Source: Bdellovibrionales bacterium CG12_big_fil_rev_8_21_14_0_65_38_15 (GTDB lineage: Bacteria > Bdellovibrionota > Bacteriovoracia > Bacteriovoracales > Bacteriovoracaceae). Taken from it: 64,000 bases of DNA. Numbering within the stretch: the stretch's first letter is position 1; each line of letters opens with the position of its first letter. Under the pieces are notes generated by a model. It made no database searches. It saw only the letters and a list, made by a program, of their open reading frames with translations, and was not told where the DNA came from. This document shows positions 43,708 through 52,836 of the stretch, in pieces. The translations under genes were made by a program, and so were the position numbers. The stretch lies in NCBI GenBank assembly GCA_002787775.1, contig PCUW01000003.1, positions 31,501-95,500 of the forward strand, in the 5' to 3' direction.

Positions 43708-45513
43708 CTATGATGCGCTAAACCAAGTGATTTCCTTCTTTTGACCAGCGCTAATGACACAAATTGCAATTAAACCAATTAAAAAACTTAGAAATCCGCC
43801 ACTGCCACCGGCCCCGCCGCCATCTGATGAAATATTAACACTGCCGCAGGCGAATCCACCGTCATCTTGCTTTGCTTTTCTCTTATTGCTTGCAGATTCA
43901 GATGACTGTTGAACATTACCAACAATTGTATAAGTTGAGGCTGCATCTAAGCATGAAATATTTGAGCTAGCACTTGTATGAGCTGGACCTGCATAGTGGA
44001 CATAGCTTCCTGAAACATTTTGAACAATACGATATGTTAATAAATAAAATGTTAAAGAATCAGCGAACTGCGTTCTTCTTGAATAAAAATCTTCTGATCC
44101 ATAAGAGCCAACTGAAGCTTCCCAGTCATCAAAACTTTGTGGCGTTAAAATAATTTCAAAATCGTTATTAATTGCTGACACAGAAAGGGGAACCTTTCCG
44201 ACAAGCTCCATATTTGGATTACCATCAGCATCGTTGACAGAGACTGAACCCAAAGTTGCATAGCTTGCATTAAATGGGTCAATTATTCCTTGAGCAACAC
44301 TTGCTCTTTCTGCTTGTGCCGTTAAGTGCATTACCGAATAAAGAGATTGATAGGTAACTTTAAATTCTAAGTAAAGATTTGAAGATCCACCCATATTATA
44401 ATTAGTAAGATCGATGTGAAGACGATCAGCTGCTCCAGAATTAAACTGATCTGGAGTGATATAGCCAACCATATTATTTCCAGGATTGCCTGAAAGATCG
44501 ACCGAAGGAATATCAAAAAGAACTTCTTTATCAGCCAAATAATCTTGTGGAACATCTAAATCACAACGGATACTAATTGTTCCCAAGTCAATTGATGGAG
44601 CTGATGAGCTAAGAGTTAATGCTTGAGGGTACCCACGTTTTGAGCTTTGACAACTTTGGTAAAAAGAACCTCTATAACTTGAACCAGAAGGGCAAAAGTC
44701 TGATCTGATATCTGAATAAAACTCAGGCATAGTCGTTTTATTTTTCATTGGAGAAACATAAAATAGATAATTGTCATCTAGTGGTAAACCATCTATCTCA
44801 AATGATCCGTTTGATTCTGAAAAATTTGAAGCCACAACTTTTCCGGTTTTTTCAGAAATAGCTTGGACATGAGCACCAAAGACACCAATATTTGTACCGC
44901 CTGCAACACGGCCTGTAAATTTACCTTTTGAGCTGCTACCAATTGGATAAAGCGCGTGAGCACCTGCAAGATCATCTTGAGACATCGTATTTTGACCGCG
45001 GGTTAACCAATAAAACATCGAAGAGTGCTTTACTTCAGAGTGACCAAGGCCAATAGCGTGCCCAATTTCATGGCCAAGAACATCACCTACGTAATTACTA
45101 GAACCCACAGTTTCACTTAACCCCATCGAACTATTGACAATAATATCTGACTCTAAAATTTCTCCTGTATCAAAGTCATAAGTCACGTTTGTTACTGCAG
45201 CAACTCCACTGCCTCCAAAGAGTGATGCATTATTACTGAAATAGACATCATTTACGTCGGCACTTGGTGTACCACTTCCAATTGAAGCATTAAGAGTCAT
45301 CGCTTGAGCGTTAGACCATTCTGACAATGAAGAAGTGAAAGCGTTTTGTTCGTTGATAGTTCCTGAATTTGGATGAAAGACGAAACTTACATTAGTTGTA
45401 GCATCTTTCCACTTAATGATATTTCCACTTTGACCACGGTTTTTTGTATAGGCAAAAGACTGATCTACAAAGAGCATATTCAAGATTGATAAAATGATAA
45501 TTTTTTTTATCAA
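43708..45513 (-). CDS. Exported matrixin-type metalloprotease with C-terminal sorting-like tail
   Basis: 601 residues with a signal peptide ending DQSFAY. Zinc site HEIGHAIGLGH at 148-158 (the HExxHxxGxxH of metzincins), followed by SSMFYW as Met-turn. A carnitine-type or Ig-like region with GKFTGRVAGGTNIGVFGAHVQAI follows, then a long beta-rich portion. The last 40 residues are Gly-rich (GGGAGGSGG), a hydrophobic helix and a QKK end, resembling GlyGly-CTERM/rhombosortase-type signals. Probably a surface or released protease, perhaps used on prey or matrix. Confidence 0.82.
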   Translation of the reverse strand: MIKKIIILSILNMLFVDQSFAYTKNRGQSGNIIKWKDATTNVSFVFHPNSGTINEQNAFTSSLSEWSNAQAMTLNASIGSGTPSADVNDVYFSNNASLFGGSGVAAVTNVTYDFDTGEILESDIIVNSSMGLSETVGSSNYVGDVLGHEIGHAIGLGHSEVKHSSMFYWLTRGQNTMSQDDLAGAHALYPIGSSSKGKFTGRVAGGTNIGVFGAHVQAISEKTGKVVASNFSESNGSFEIDGLPLDDNYLFYVSPMKNKTTMPEFYSDIRSDFCPSGSSYRGSFYQSCQSSKRGYPQALTLSSSAPSIDLGTISIRCDLDVPQDYLADKEVLFDIPSVDLSGNPGNNMVGYITPDQFNSGAADRLHIDLTNYNMGGSSNLYLEFKVTYQSLYSVMHLTAQAERASVAQGIIDPFNASYATLGSVSVNDADGNPNMELVGKVPLSVSAINNDFEIILTPQSFDDWEASVGSYGSEDFYSRRTQFADSLTFYLLTYRIVQNVSGSYVHYAGPAHTSASSNISCLDAASTYTIVGNVQQSSESASNKRKAKQDDGGFACGSVNISSDGGGAGGSGGFLSFLIGLIAICVISAGQKKEITWFSAS

Positions 45514-45520
45514 CGCTTCC

Positions 45521-46249
45521 TCAATTTAGTTTTTTTGCTCTAACTCTATAAATAAAACCAAGTATTCCAAAAAAGAACATCATCCACATAATTCCATAGC
45601 CTGATTCGCTAGGCTCTAGAGCTTCTTCAATCGAGGCAGGTTTTCGCGCATAAGAATTAGTGTTTTTTGAATCTGTGTGTTGATTATTTATTGTCTTATG
45701 AACATATTTATCGATATCGATACCAACTAGTGGTGTATCAAATTTATGTTCTAACATTTGATTCATTTGTTTTAAAGAAATCAAACCAAGTTTTGGATGA
45801 TCTGGAAAAACTGTGTTCTTAAACCAAGTTCCTTCTGTATCTTCAATAATATTATATTTTCCCATCGAGAGATTGTTCACAAACCAGCCATGCGGAGTTT
45901 GCTTTAAAAACAATAATGCTGATTCACCTTTTTTAAATTCTGCAACTCCATGAACTTGATAAAATCGACCCTGCCAAAGTCCGCCTGGGGCGAGAATTTT
46001 AAATGAGTTTGGAGAGACAATTTTGTGCTCAGCTAAACCACTTGATTGCAAAAGTTTAAAACTGTATTCAGTAACAACTTCACCTGATGGTAATTTTTTG
46101 TATGCCTTTCCCTCATTAGTTGCCCAGACAACGCTGTCTGTTGCATCGATTTGATCTTCAACTGGTAAAGGAATGAAGGTTGTCGCAAACAGGGAGCTGG
46201 AGCACATCGACATGCTCAGTATAATGATTAATTTCCTAGTAAAATGCAT
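45521..46249 (-). CDS. Exported, C-terminally anchored partner of the metalloprotease
   Basis: 242 residues from ATG 46249, with GGGGA four bases upstream; an earlier TTG at 46264 is rejected. Signal peptide MHFTRKLIIILSMSMCSSSLFA. A beta-rich domain has VVWATNEGKAYKKLPSGEVVTEYSFKLLQ and GKYNIIEDTEGTWF. The C-terminus is a hydrophobic helix (MWMMFFFGILGFIY) followed by RVRAKK. Seven bases separate it from the metalloprotease gene, so the two are co-transcribed. It might be a chaperone or inhibitor; the family is not recognised. Confidence 0.7.
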   Translation of the reverse strand: MHFTRKLIIILSMSMCSSSLFATTFIPLPVEDQIDATDSVVWATNEGKAYKKLPSGEVVTEYSFKLLQSSGLAEHKIVSPNSFKILAPGGLWQGRFYQVHGVAEFKKGESALLFLKQTPHGWFVNNLSMGKYNIIEDTEGTWFKNTVFPDHPKLGLISLKQMNQMLEHKFDTPLVGIDIDKYVHKTINNQHTDSKNTNSYARKPASIEEALEPSESGYGIMWMMFFFGILGFIYRVRAKKLN

Positions 46250-46345
46250 ACATTCCCCGTTCAAAGACCAAAGGTGTATGTAACTAGTCGGTTATTTTTG
46301 TTGATTTCTTAACTGATTTTATCAGGTTTTAGGGGGTTCTGTAAG

Positions 46346-48922
46346 TTACTGAATTTCCAAGCTAATATCTGCCATTTCTCGCAAATACGGATGTTGATCG
46401 ACCAATATTAGAGTATGTGCCTGCTCCCTAAGTCTTTGCAGGTACTTATAAACCGCTTCTAAATCTATTGGTGATAAACCAAAGCTAATGTTTTCAAACA
46501 TCAAAAGTGACGGCTTCATTCTTACCAAGGTTTGAGCTAGAAGCTTAATACGTTGTCTCTCGCCACCAGATAAGCTCTGTAGTGATCGATCTAGGCTTAG
46601 ATGACCTAATTTTAAGGTCTCCATTGCTGCCAGTATTTTCTTTGCCTTAGCAGTCGTAGGTACTTGGCTAAACGCCTCTAAGACGGGTCTATTGAGTGCT
46701 TCATGATAGCTTTGATGACCGTCACGAATTTGCGCATAATAAGTTCGAAGCTTCATACCCTTACAGTCTTCACATGTAAGAAGAACGTCTTCCATAAAGT
46801 TCATGTCAATTTGAATAATTCCTCTACCTTCACAGCTCGGGCACTTTCCTAGTTCTGAGTTATAAGAGAAATGACCCTCTTTTAAACCCATGGCTTTACT
46901 GACGGGTAGTTCAGAAAAATGTTTTCGAATATAGGTTGAAAGGCCTAGAAAAGTTCCCACAGTGGACCTTGCCGTAACTTTTGAGGCTTCTGCAGCAAAG
47001 CTTATCACTTTATCAAATTCTTGCTTCACTTCAATTTCAGCCGTGACAGAATCTTTATCAACTGACCAGTTCTCTAGAAGCTCCAAAACGGCTTGGCGTT
47101 TTCCGCCTTCTGAAGGCCCAGTCACAACCGTTATTCCTTCGATAGGAATTTCATAATCAAAACACCAGTCTAATGGTCCTGGAGCATCTTTAACTTTAAT
47201 AAAATTGGAAAAGTTTTTTTTCTTAACAATATCGAATTTGTATTTTCCTGCAACTTTGGGCTTACCTTGATACGTAATACTGCCACCAGCAATCCCCGCA
47301 CCTGGTCCCATCTCAATAATTTCATCACATGCTTTTAAAAAATCTGGAGCATGCTCAACGACTAATACGGTATTACCCTGATCTCTTAGATCTTTTAAAC
47401 ATTCTATGACTTTTTGAATTTCATTTTCATCTAGACCAAGCGTTGGTTCATCAAGGACGAACAATGAGCCTGAACCTCTAAAAGATAACAGTTTTGTTAG
47501 AAGTACTCGTTGATATTGACCGGCGGCTAGATGTTTGACTTTTTTTGAAAGGTTTAAGTTTTCAATACCTAATGAAATCGCTGTTTGTGCAGTTTCAAGA
47601 AGGTCGGCCAAAACCTTAGAAACCTTATTGAAGTGAGGATGTTTTTTGCAATATTTATCAATTATTGTAAGTTGCTCTAAAAGGGCACCAAGATTCATTC
47701 CAATAATTTTATGCCAAAAGATTAATCCATTTGCGTCAATCGCGTAGCCATTAAGTTTAGATGATAATCTTGAACCGCTACAGCTCGGACAAAGAAACTC
47801 ACTCTTTAAACTTCTAATTAGAATTCGAACATGTGTCTTATAACGTTTGGACTCAAGATATTCGAAAAAATCATTAAAACCTGGATAGGCGCCATCTCCC
47901 TCATAAAGAAGCTTCCATTTTTTTTCTGGCAGTTGCTTAAATGGCTTATCTAAGTCTAAGCCTTGTCTTTTAAAAGCCTTAAACATGTCATTTCGCCATG
48001 GTAAAAAGCTTTTATAATTCATGACACTGACAGCACCATTTTTGGTAGTCAGGCTTGGATCTTTAACTAGCTTCTCTCGATCATATTTAAGGATCATTCC
48101 GTGACCATCACACTCCTTACAGGCACCGATACCATTATAAGGGGAGAGATGATTAAAATGAGTAATCTCTTGAGCTTCGGCTTCATGACATTTTGGACAA
48201 GACCTTTCGCTTACTGCACTTAAAACAGTATCGAGCTTCCCATCTGAAGAAATAATTCTAAAGTCACCATGAAAATGATTTAGCTCCATTTCATTAAGCT
48301 TCGTTTCAACTTTATCTTTAAAGTCTCTACTTTTAATTCTGGTAATTTCCCACCATTTATCCTCAGCTCGAAATCCACTAATAGCCTTAATATCATCATC
48401 AAAGCTTCTCACAGGCATGATAGAAGTCTTTAAATGTGTCTTATAATCTGTTTGATCTAAGAAGATATGGAGAACTGAATCGTCTTGCTTAAGCGTGGAT
48501 ACAAATTTTGTCCAATGCTTACTTTTTTTATAAGGAAGATTGTGTTCAGGGCAATGATTCATTCCCAAAAAAAAGAAGAGTTGCTGAAGCTTTTCCGTTA
48601 ACCCCATAAGATCGCCCATGCTCGGACGAGCTCCAACAACTGGATTGTGTTGAGGTAAAGACCAAACAGGCAAAACGGGTTCAATTTTATCAACATCAGC
48701 AGTCTGTGGGATATCCCAAAAAAACTTTATATCTGAAGGAAATGAATTTATAAGGCGACGCTTAGATTCTTGAAAGATTGTATGAAAGGCCAAACTTGTT
48801 TTTCCAGACCCTGAAGGACCTGCTAAGCAAGTTAATTTACCAAGGGCTATATCGACATCAATATTTTTAAGATTATGAGTTTTAGCGCCACGAATTTGAA
48901 TATGGGAAAATTTATTATTCAT
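46346..48922 (-). CDS. UvrA-family ABC ATPase paralogue with one degenerate ATP site
   Basis: 858 residues, shorter than canonical UvrA (about 940). NBD1 keeps Walker A GPSGSGKTS (35-43) and Walker B VLDEPTLGL (Asp491-Glu492), but its signature reads LAAGQYQR (465-472). NBD2 has Walker A GPSEGGKRQ (602-610) with Arg after Lys, Walker B MFENISFGL with Phe809 in place of Asp, yet an intact signature LSGGERQR (784-791). Zinc modules CPKC..CKEC, CPSCSG and CPSC..CEDC are present. This looks like a specialised paralogue, not the main excision-repair UvrA. No Shine-Dalgarno precedes ATG 48922, which lies seven bases after the rpsI terminator's T-run. Confidence 0.88.
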   Translation of the reverse strand: MNNKFSHIQIRGAKTHNLKNIDVDIALGKLTCLAGPSGSGKTSLAFHTIFQESKRRLINSFPSDIKFFWDIPQTADVDKIEPVLPVWSLPQHNPVVGARPSMGDLMGLTEKLQQLFFFLGMNHCPEHNLPYKKSKHWTKFVSTLKQDDSVLHIFLDQTDYKTHLKTSIMPVRSFDDDIKAISGFRAEDKWWEITRIKSRDFKDKVETKLNEMELNHFHGDFRIISSDGKLDTVLSAVSERSCPKCHEAEAQEITHFNHLSPYNGIGACKECDGHGMILKYDREKLVKDPSLTTKNGAVSVMNYKSFLPWRNDMFKAFKRQGLDLDKPFKQLPEKKWKLLYEGDGAYPGFNDFFEYLESKRYKTHVRILIRSLKSEFLCPSCSGSRLSSKLNGYAIDANGLIFWHKIIGMNLGALLEQLTIIDKYCKKHPHFNKVSKVLADLLETAQTAISLGIENLNLSKKVKHLAAGQYQRVLLTKLLSFRGSGSLFVLDEPTLGLDENEIQKVIECLKDLRDQGNTVLVVEHAPDFLKACDEIIEMGPGAGIAGGSITYQGKPKVAGKYKFDIVKKKNFSNFIKVKDAPGPLDWCFDYEIPIEGITVVTGPSEGGKRQAVLELLENWSVDKDSVTAEIEVKQEFDKVISFAAEASKVTARSTVGTFLGLSTYIRKHFSELPVSKAMGLKEGHFSYNSELGKCPSCEGRGIIQIDMNFMEDVLLTCEDCKGMKLRTYYAQIRDGHQSYHEALNRPVLEAFSQVPTTAKAKKILAAMETLKLGHLSLDRSLQSLSGGERQRIKLLAQTLVRMKPSLLMFENISFGLSPIDLEAVYKYLQRLREQAHTLILVDQHPYLREMADISLEIQ

Positions 48923-48929
48923 TACCAAT

Positions 48930-48952
48930 AAAAAGGCCCACTTTCGTGGGCC
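48930..48952 (-). terminator. Intrinsic terminator after rpsI
   Basis: GGCCCAC (48935-48941), loop of four, GTGGGCC (48946-48952), then five T on the minus strand. The UvrA-like gene begins just downstream. Confidence 0.9.
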
Positions 48953-48985
48953 CTGTCAAATTCTGAATAGTAGTTGTCCAACCGA

Positions 48986-49390
48986 TTAACGTTTAGAGAA
49001 CTGGAATTTCTTACGTGCACCAGAAAGACCTGCTTTCTTACGCTCAACTTTACGTGAGTCACGAGTTAAGAATCCTGCTTTCTTAAGTTCAGCGCGGATA
49101 GTTGGATCTAGTTTTACAAGAGCTCTTGTAACACCAAGACGAATAGCACCAGCTTGACCTGTAGTACCACCACCATAAACGTTAACGTTTACATCATAAC
49201 GATCAGCAACTTTAAGAAGGCTCATCGGTTGATTAACGACATAACGGTTAGTTGCTTTTGGAAAATATTCTGAAAATTCACGCTTGTTAATTGTGATCTT
49301 TCCAGTACCAGCAGATACATAAACACGTGCAACCGAAGTTTTACGTCTTCCTACTGACTGAGCATCGTATTGTTTACCTTTTGCTGCCAT
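48986..49390 (-). CDS. rpsI: 30S ribosomal protein S9
   Basis: 134 residues: [15 protein letters not shown] at the start and [10 protein letters not shown] at the C-terminus, the tail that reaches the P site. Downstream of rplM by 14 bases, the usual order. Confidence 0.97.
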   Translation of the reverse strand: MAAKGKQYDAQSVGRRKTSVARVYVSAGTGKITINKREFSEYFPKATNRYVVNQPMSLLKVADRYDVNVNVYGGGTTGQAGAIRLGVTRALVKLDPTIRAELKKAGFLTRDSRKVERKKAGLSGARKKFQFSKR

Positions 49391-49404
49391 AACTTATATT
49401 CCTT

Positions 49405-49842
49405 CTAAAGTTCAATCTTTTGTGGGTTTTGTGCTTCGTGTGGGTGCTTCTCACCTGCATACACTTTTAACTTTGTAAGTTGTGCACGACCAAGTGTATT
49501 TTTTGGAAGCATTCCTTGAACTGCATCCAAAAGAATAAGATCTGGACGACGCTCAAGTTGCTCACGAGCTGTACGAGATTTAATTCCACCAACAAATCCA
49601 GTATGCCAGTTATAAGTCTTATTATCTAACTTATTACCAGTAAACTTAACTTTCTCTGCATTGATTACGACAACGAAATCACCAGAGTCAGTATGAGGTG
49701 TATACTTTGGGTTGTGTTTGCCACGAATGATATGAGCAATTTTGCTTGCAAGACGACCAACGACCATGTCTTGGGCATCGACAACAAACCATTTTTTGTC
49801 AGCATCAGCGGGTTTTAGAACAAATGATTTTTGAGTAAACAT
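49405..49842 (-). CDS. rplM: 50S ribosomal protein L13
   Basis: 145 residues from ATG 49842, preceded by GGAAAAGG; the frame to 49860 begins earlier without a ribosome site. KKWFVVDAQDMVVGRLASKIA, GDFVVVINAEKV and MLPKNTLGR are family motifs. First gene of the rplM-rpsI operon. Confidence 0.96.
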   Translation of the reverse strand: MFTQKSFVLKPADADKKWFVVDAQDMVVGRLASKIAHIIRGKHNPKYTPHTDSGDFVVVINAEKVKFTGNKLDNKTYNWHTGFVGGIKSRTAREQLERRPDLILLDAVQGMLPKNTLGRAQLTKLKVYAGEKHPHEAQNPQKIEL

Positions 49843-49913
49843 AAAAAACCTTTTCCACAAAAAATAAAGGGACGGTTAGACCAATAACTTGGCCAAAAAA
49901 ACACGTGGCAATC

Positions 49914-49943
49914 CTTGTACTAGATTATTGGGCCGCAAGTCAA
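49914..49943 (-). promoter_or_regulatory. Candidate promoter of rplM-rpsI
   Basis: Minus strand: TTGACT (plus 49938-49943), 18 bases, TACAAG (plus 49914-49919). Good -35, weak -10. About 70 bases before the rplM ATG. Confidence 0.4.
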
Positions 49944-49956
49944 GATCGAATAAAGC

Positions 49957-52836
49957 TTAAAATGAACCAATACTTAAATGAAAACGGCCAAAACTCTCTC
50001 TTTGGCCTGACGTGTAGCGTTGACGATGTAATTTCACACCATAATCGAAGTCTAAAGACCCAACAGGAGTAACTAATTTAGCACTTAGACCCACTGCAGT
50101 TCGAACCTGAAGAGGTGAAAAATGATTAACATATAGACCGGCCGCGTCAAAAAAGACCCCAAGAGCAACCAAGTCTGAAAAATAGTATCTCGGCTCAAAC
50201 TTATAATTTACGTATGTCACCGTATCTTGAATACGAAGCTCACCAATATCAAGACCAATTGGTAACCTGTTAATTTCATCATCACCAAAGCCTCTAACAT
50301 TATCGATACCATCCAATCTAAAGACCTTAATCGAGGGAATATACCCTACAGTGAGGGGACTACCATCAGTCCCAAGGACTGAATTGCCGTTGGCATCCTT
50401 TTGAAGATCATTCGCAAAGTTGGTTTGTAGGCCTCCACTAATTGAAAGCGCTAAAACAAGATTTCCAAGAGGATAATAAAACCTGTTTCTCGAAGTAAGT
50501 TTATTAAAATTGATTTCTAAGTTCTCTTTTTTCTGAGAAGCAAAGTAAGGGTTGGCAAATTCCCATGAAAGACCAAACAGGGCGCCTTTTGTTGGAATAA
50601 TGGGACTATCTCTGTAGTCCAATGAAATTGAAGGCGTAATACCTCCAATTTGAAATCGATCACCGTCCTTGTTTTCAGTAGCATCAAACTGACGAATATC
50701 TTCAAACTGATATTTAACAGAAGCAATGAAGTGGTCTCCAAATTGTTTAGATAGCTTGGGACCTATTCTAAAAATGTCTGCATCAAAACTATAAAATCTT
50801 TGTCGTTTAAATGAAGTGGAAAATTCTAAATCCCACTTAGAGCCGAGTAAATTTGGCATAAGCCATGGCTCTCTAAAGCTAAGCTCTGTTGAAAACTCTG
50901 GTCTTCGATGGTTTTCGGCATCCCTTCTTGAATCAAACTCACTACTATCAAGTCGAATATTTGACTGCAACTTTAAGCTTACCGTTCTATTCATTCCATT
51001 TAAGTTATTATAGGCAAGTTGAAAGCTAACCTTAGGACCTAAGTCAGTTCGATATCCTGGTGCTATTTCGCCAAGACCAAAATTTCTTTCTTTCACTTCA
51101 ACGAGTAAACTTAACCAATATTCGTTGTTTTCAGATGATTGAGTTAAAAAAGGAGAAATATTAATATTAGCAAACAAGCCAAGAGCCGTTAATCTGTCTC
51201 TGTACCTATTAATTTCTCGACTAGTAACCAAATCACCTTTTTTTAAATCAAACTCTCTTTCAATTACTGACGTTTTGGTAGAAATATTACCACTAACCAA
51301 AATTCCATCAAAATATGTTTTACGACCTAGCTCAAAAGGAATTGTTAACTGTGCAGTTTGTAAAGATCGTCCATATTTAACGACTTTATCATTTCTAAGT
51401 TGAGTAAGTCGGGCAAAGAAATATCCCTCATCGCGAAGTAAATTAAGAGCATTGGACATATCTTCTTCTATAACCGTTACATCAAGAGGGCTACCAACTT
51501 TTGATTTTAATATACCTAGAATTTGAGATTTTAATTCCGGTGTTAATCCAGGAAAATCAATAGCAGTAAGTTCGACACGTTGATTTTCAATAATTGAATA
51601 TCTTACATTGACGCTTCCGGATTCATCCTTTTTAAAGTCAGGAGAACTCACTGAAGCCATAACAAAACCGTTTTTCAGGTATTGAGTTCTTATTTCGCCG
51701 GAAAACTCAGTAAAGAATTTTCTATCAAAATAACCGCGACAAACAAGGACGGAACATTTTTCAATGATTAAACCATCAAAATAGTCGTTAGAAAAAAACT
51801 GATTTCCATCAATATTTACTTTTGAAAGTTGTGTTTTAATCCCTTCATCGATTTTTACAAAAAACTCAAGTCTATTAATTCCTTTTTTATCTAATGTCTT
51901 TTTAGATCTTGTTACGACTTGAACATCATAAAGACCAAAATTGGCGTAAAACTTAGAAATTGATTCTTTTATAGATTCATCAACCTGCAAAAGATTCAAA
52001 CCAGTTGAGCTTAATTTGATGGCGTTTAAAAGATCTGCCCTTGAAGCATTGTTATTTCCTTTGAAATCAAATAAATACTGATTTCCCAAAATAGCATCAA
52101 CAACTAAGCTATTTTGGTTTTTCCCTTTAACAAGGCTTGCGTTTAAATCAGCGCTCCAAAAGCCTTGTTCAAAATAATTTTTTTCCAAGGCTTCAATGAT
52201 GTCTCTTGATTGTGCCAGATTCCAAGTGCCGAACAAAAGAGGTTCAAATGCATGGTGAATATTAGCCTCAACAGATTTAACATCTGTCTTAACTTCAATA
52301 GATGAAACTCTAATTCCTTCGCCTGCTTTAATATTTATTAAAATATCTAAGCCTGCACCTGCTTTGTTAGTTTTTGAAGTAACAGAAGCATCAGGATAAC
52401 CGCGCTCAGTGAGTTGATCTTTAATTAAAGCTACACTTTCTTCAACTTGGTCAGTGTCGAAAAAACCATTTATTTTTATTGGGACAATTGAAGCTATTGA
52501 TGAAATATCAAGGTCACGATTATCTACAGTATAACTGATATCATTTATCCTCAATTTCGGAACAGCGAAAATCTTTACAAGCCATTGGCGACCTTCAATT
52601 TCATAAAGTTCATAACTAAGTTTATCGATTGAAGTATCGAGTAATATAAACTCGAGAGCCTTCTCAATATCTTCTCTTGATTTCTTATTAGTTAAAAGGC
52701 CTTGAATCTTGGCTTCAAAATCAGAACACAGACTTTGATCCGGACAAATAACTTCAACTTTTGAAATATCTGCCCAAGACGAAATTGATACGACCGTCAT
52801 AATTATAATGAATATAGTTCTTCTTAAAATGACCAT
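49957..52836 (-). CDS. tamA: TamA/BamA-type outer-membrane protein with extended POTRA region
   Basis: 959 residues with a signal peptide ending SSWADIS. The C-terminal 380 residues or so are an Omp85 beta-barrel with VRGFGDDE (the loop-6 VRGF motif), GVFFDAAGLY, LDFDYGV and the terminal Phe. The first 570 residues hold about six POTRA-like units (for example IRVSSIEVKT, TQLSKVNIDGNQFFSND, YFDGILVSGN), against three in classical TamA and five in BamA. Two cysteine pairs (CPDQSLC, CSVLVC) may be disulfides. Pairing with tamB argues for TamA rather than BamA. Confidence 0.88.
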   Translation of the reverse strand: MVILRRTIFIIIMTVVSISSWADISKVEVICPDQSLCSDFEAKIQGLLTNKKSREDIEKALEFILLDTSIDKLSYELYEIEGRQWLVKIFAVPKLRINDISYTVDNRDLDISSIASIVPIKINGFFDTDQVEESVALIKDQLTERGYPDASVTSKTNKAGAGLDILINIKAGEGIRVSSIEVKTDVKSVEANIHHAFEPLLFGTWNLAQSRDIIEALEKNYFEQGFWSADLNASLVKGKNQNSLVVDAILGNQYLFDFKGNNNASRADLLNAIKLSSTGLNLLQVDESIKESISKFYANFGLYDVQVVTRSKKTLDKKGINRLEFFVKIDEGIKTQLSKVNIDGNQFFSNDYFDGLIIEKCSVLVCRGYFDRKFFTEFSGEIRTQYLKNGFVMASVSSPDFKKDESGSVNVRYSIIENQRVELTAIDFPGLTPELKSQILGILKSKVGSPLDVTVIEEDMSNALNLLRDEGYFFARLTQLRNDKVVKYGRSLQTAQLTIPFELGRKTYFDGILVSGNISTKTSVIEREFDLKKGDLVTSREINRYRDRLTALGLFANINISPFLTQSSENNEYWLSLLVEVKERNFGLGEIAPGYRTDLGPKVSFQLAYNNLNGMNRTVSLKLQSNIRLDSSEFDSRRDAENHRRPEFSTELSFREPWLMPNLLGSKWDLEFSTSFKRQRFYSFDADIFRIGPKLSKQFGDHFIASVKYQFEDIRQFDATENKDGDRFQIGGITPSISLDYRDSPIIPTKGALFGLSWEFANPYFASQKKENLEINFNKLTSRNRFYYPLGNLVLALSISGGLQTNFANDLQKDANGNSVLGTDGSPLTVGYIPSIKVFRLDGIDNVRGFGDDEINRLPIGLDIGELRIQDTVTYVNYKFEPRYYFSDLVALGVFFDAAGLYVNHFSPLQVRTAVGLSAKLVTPVGSLDFDYGVKLHRQRYTSGQRESFGRFHLSIGSF

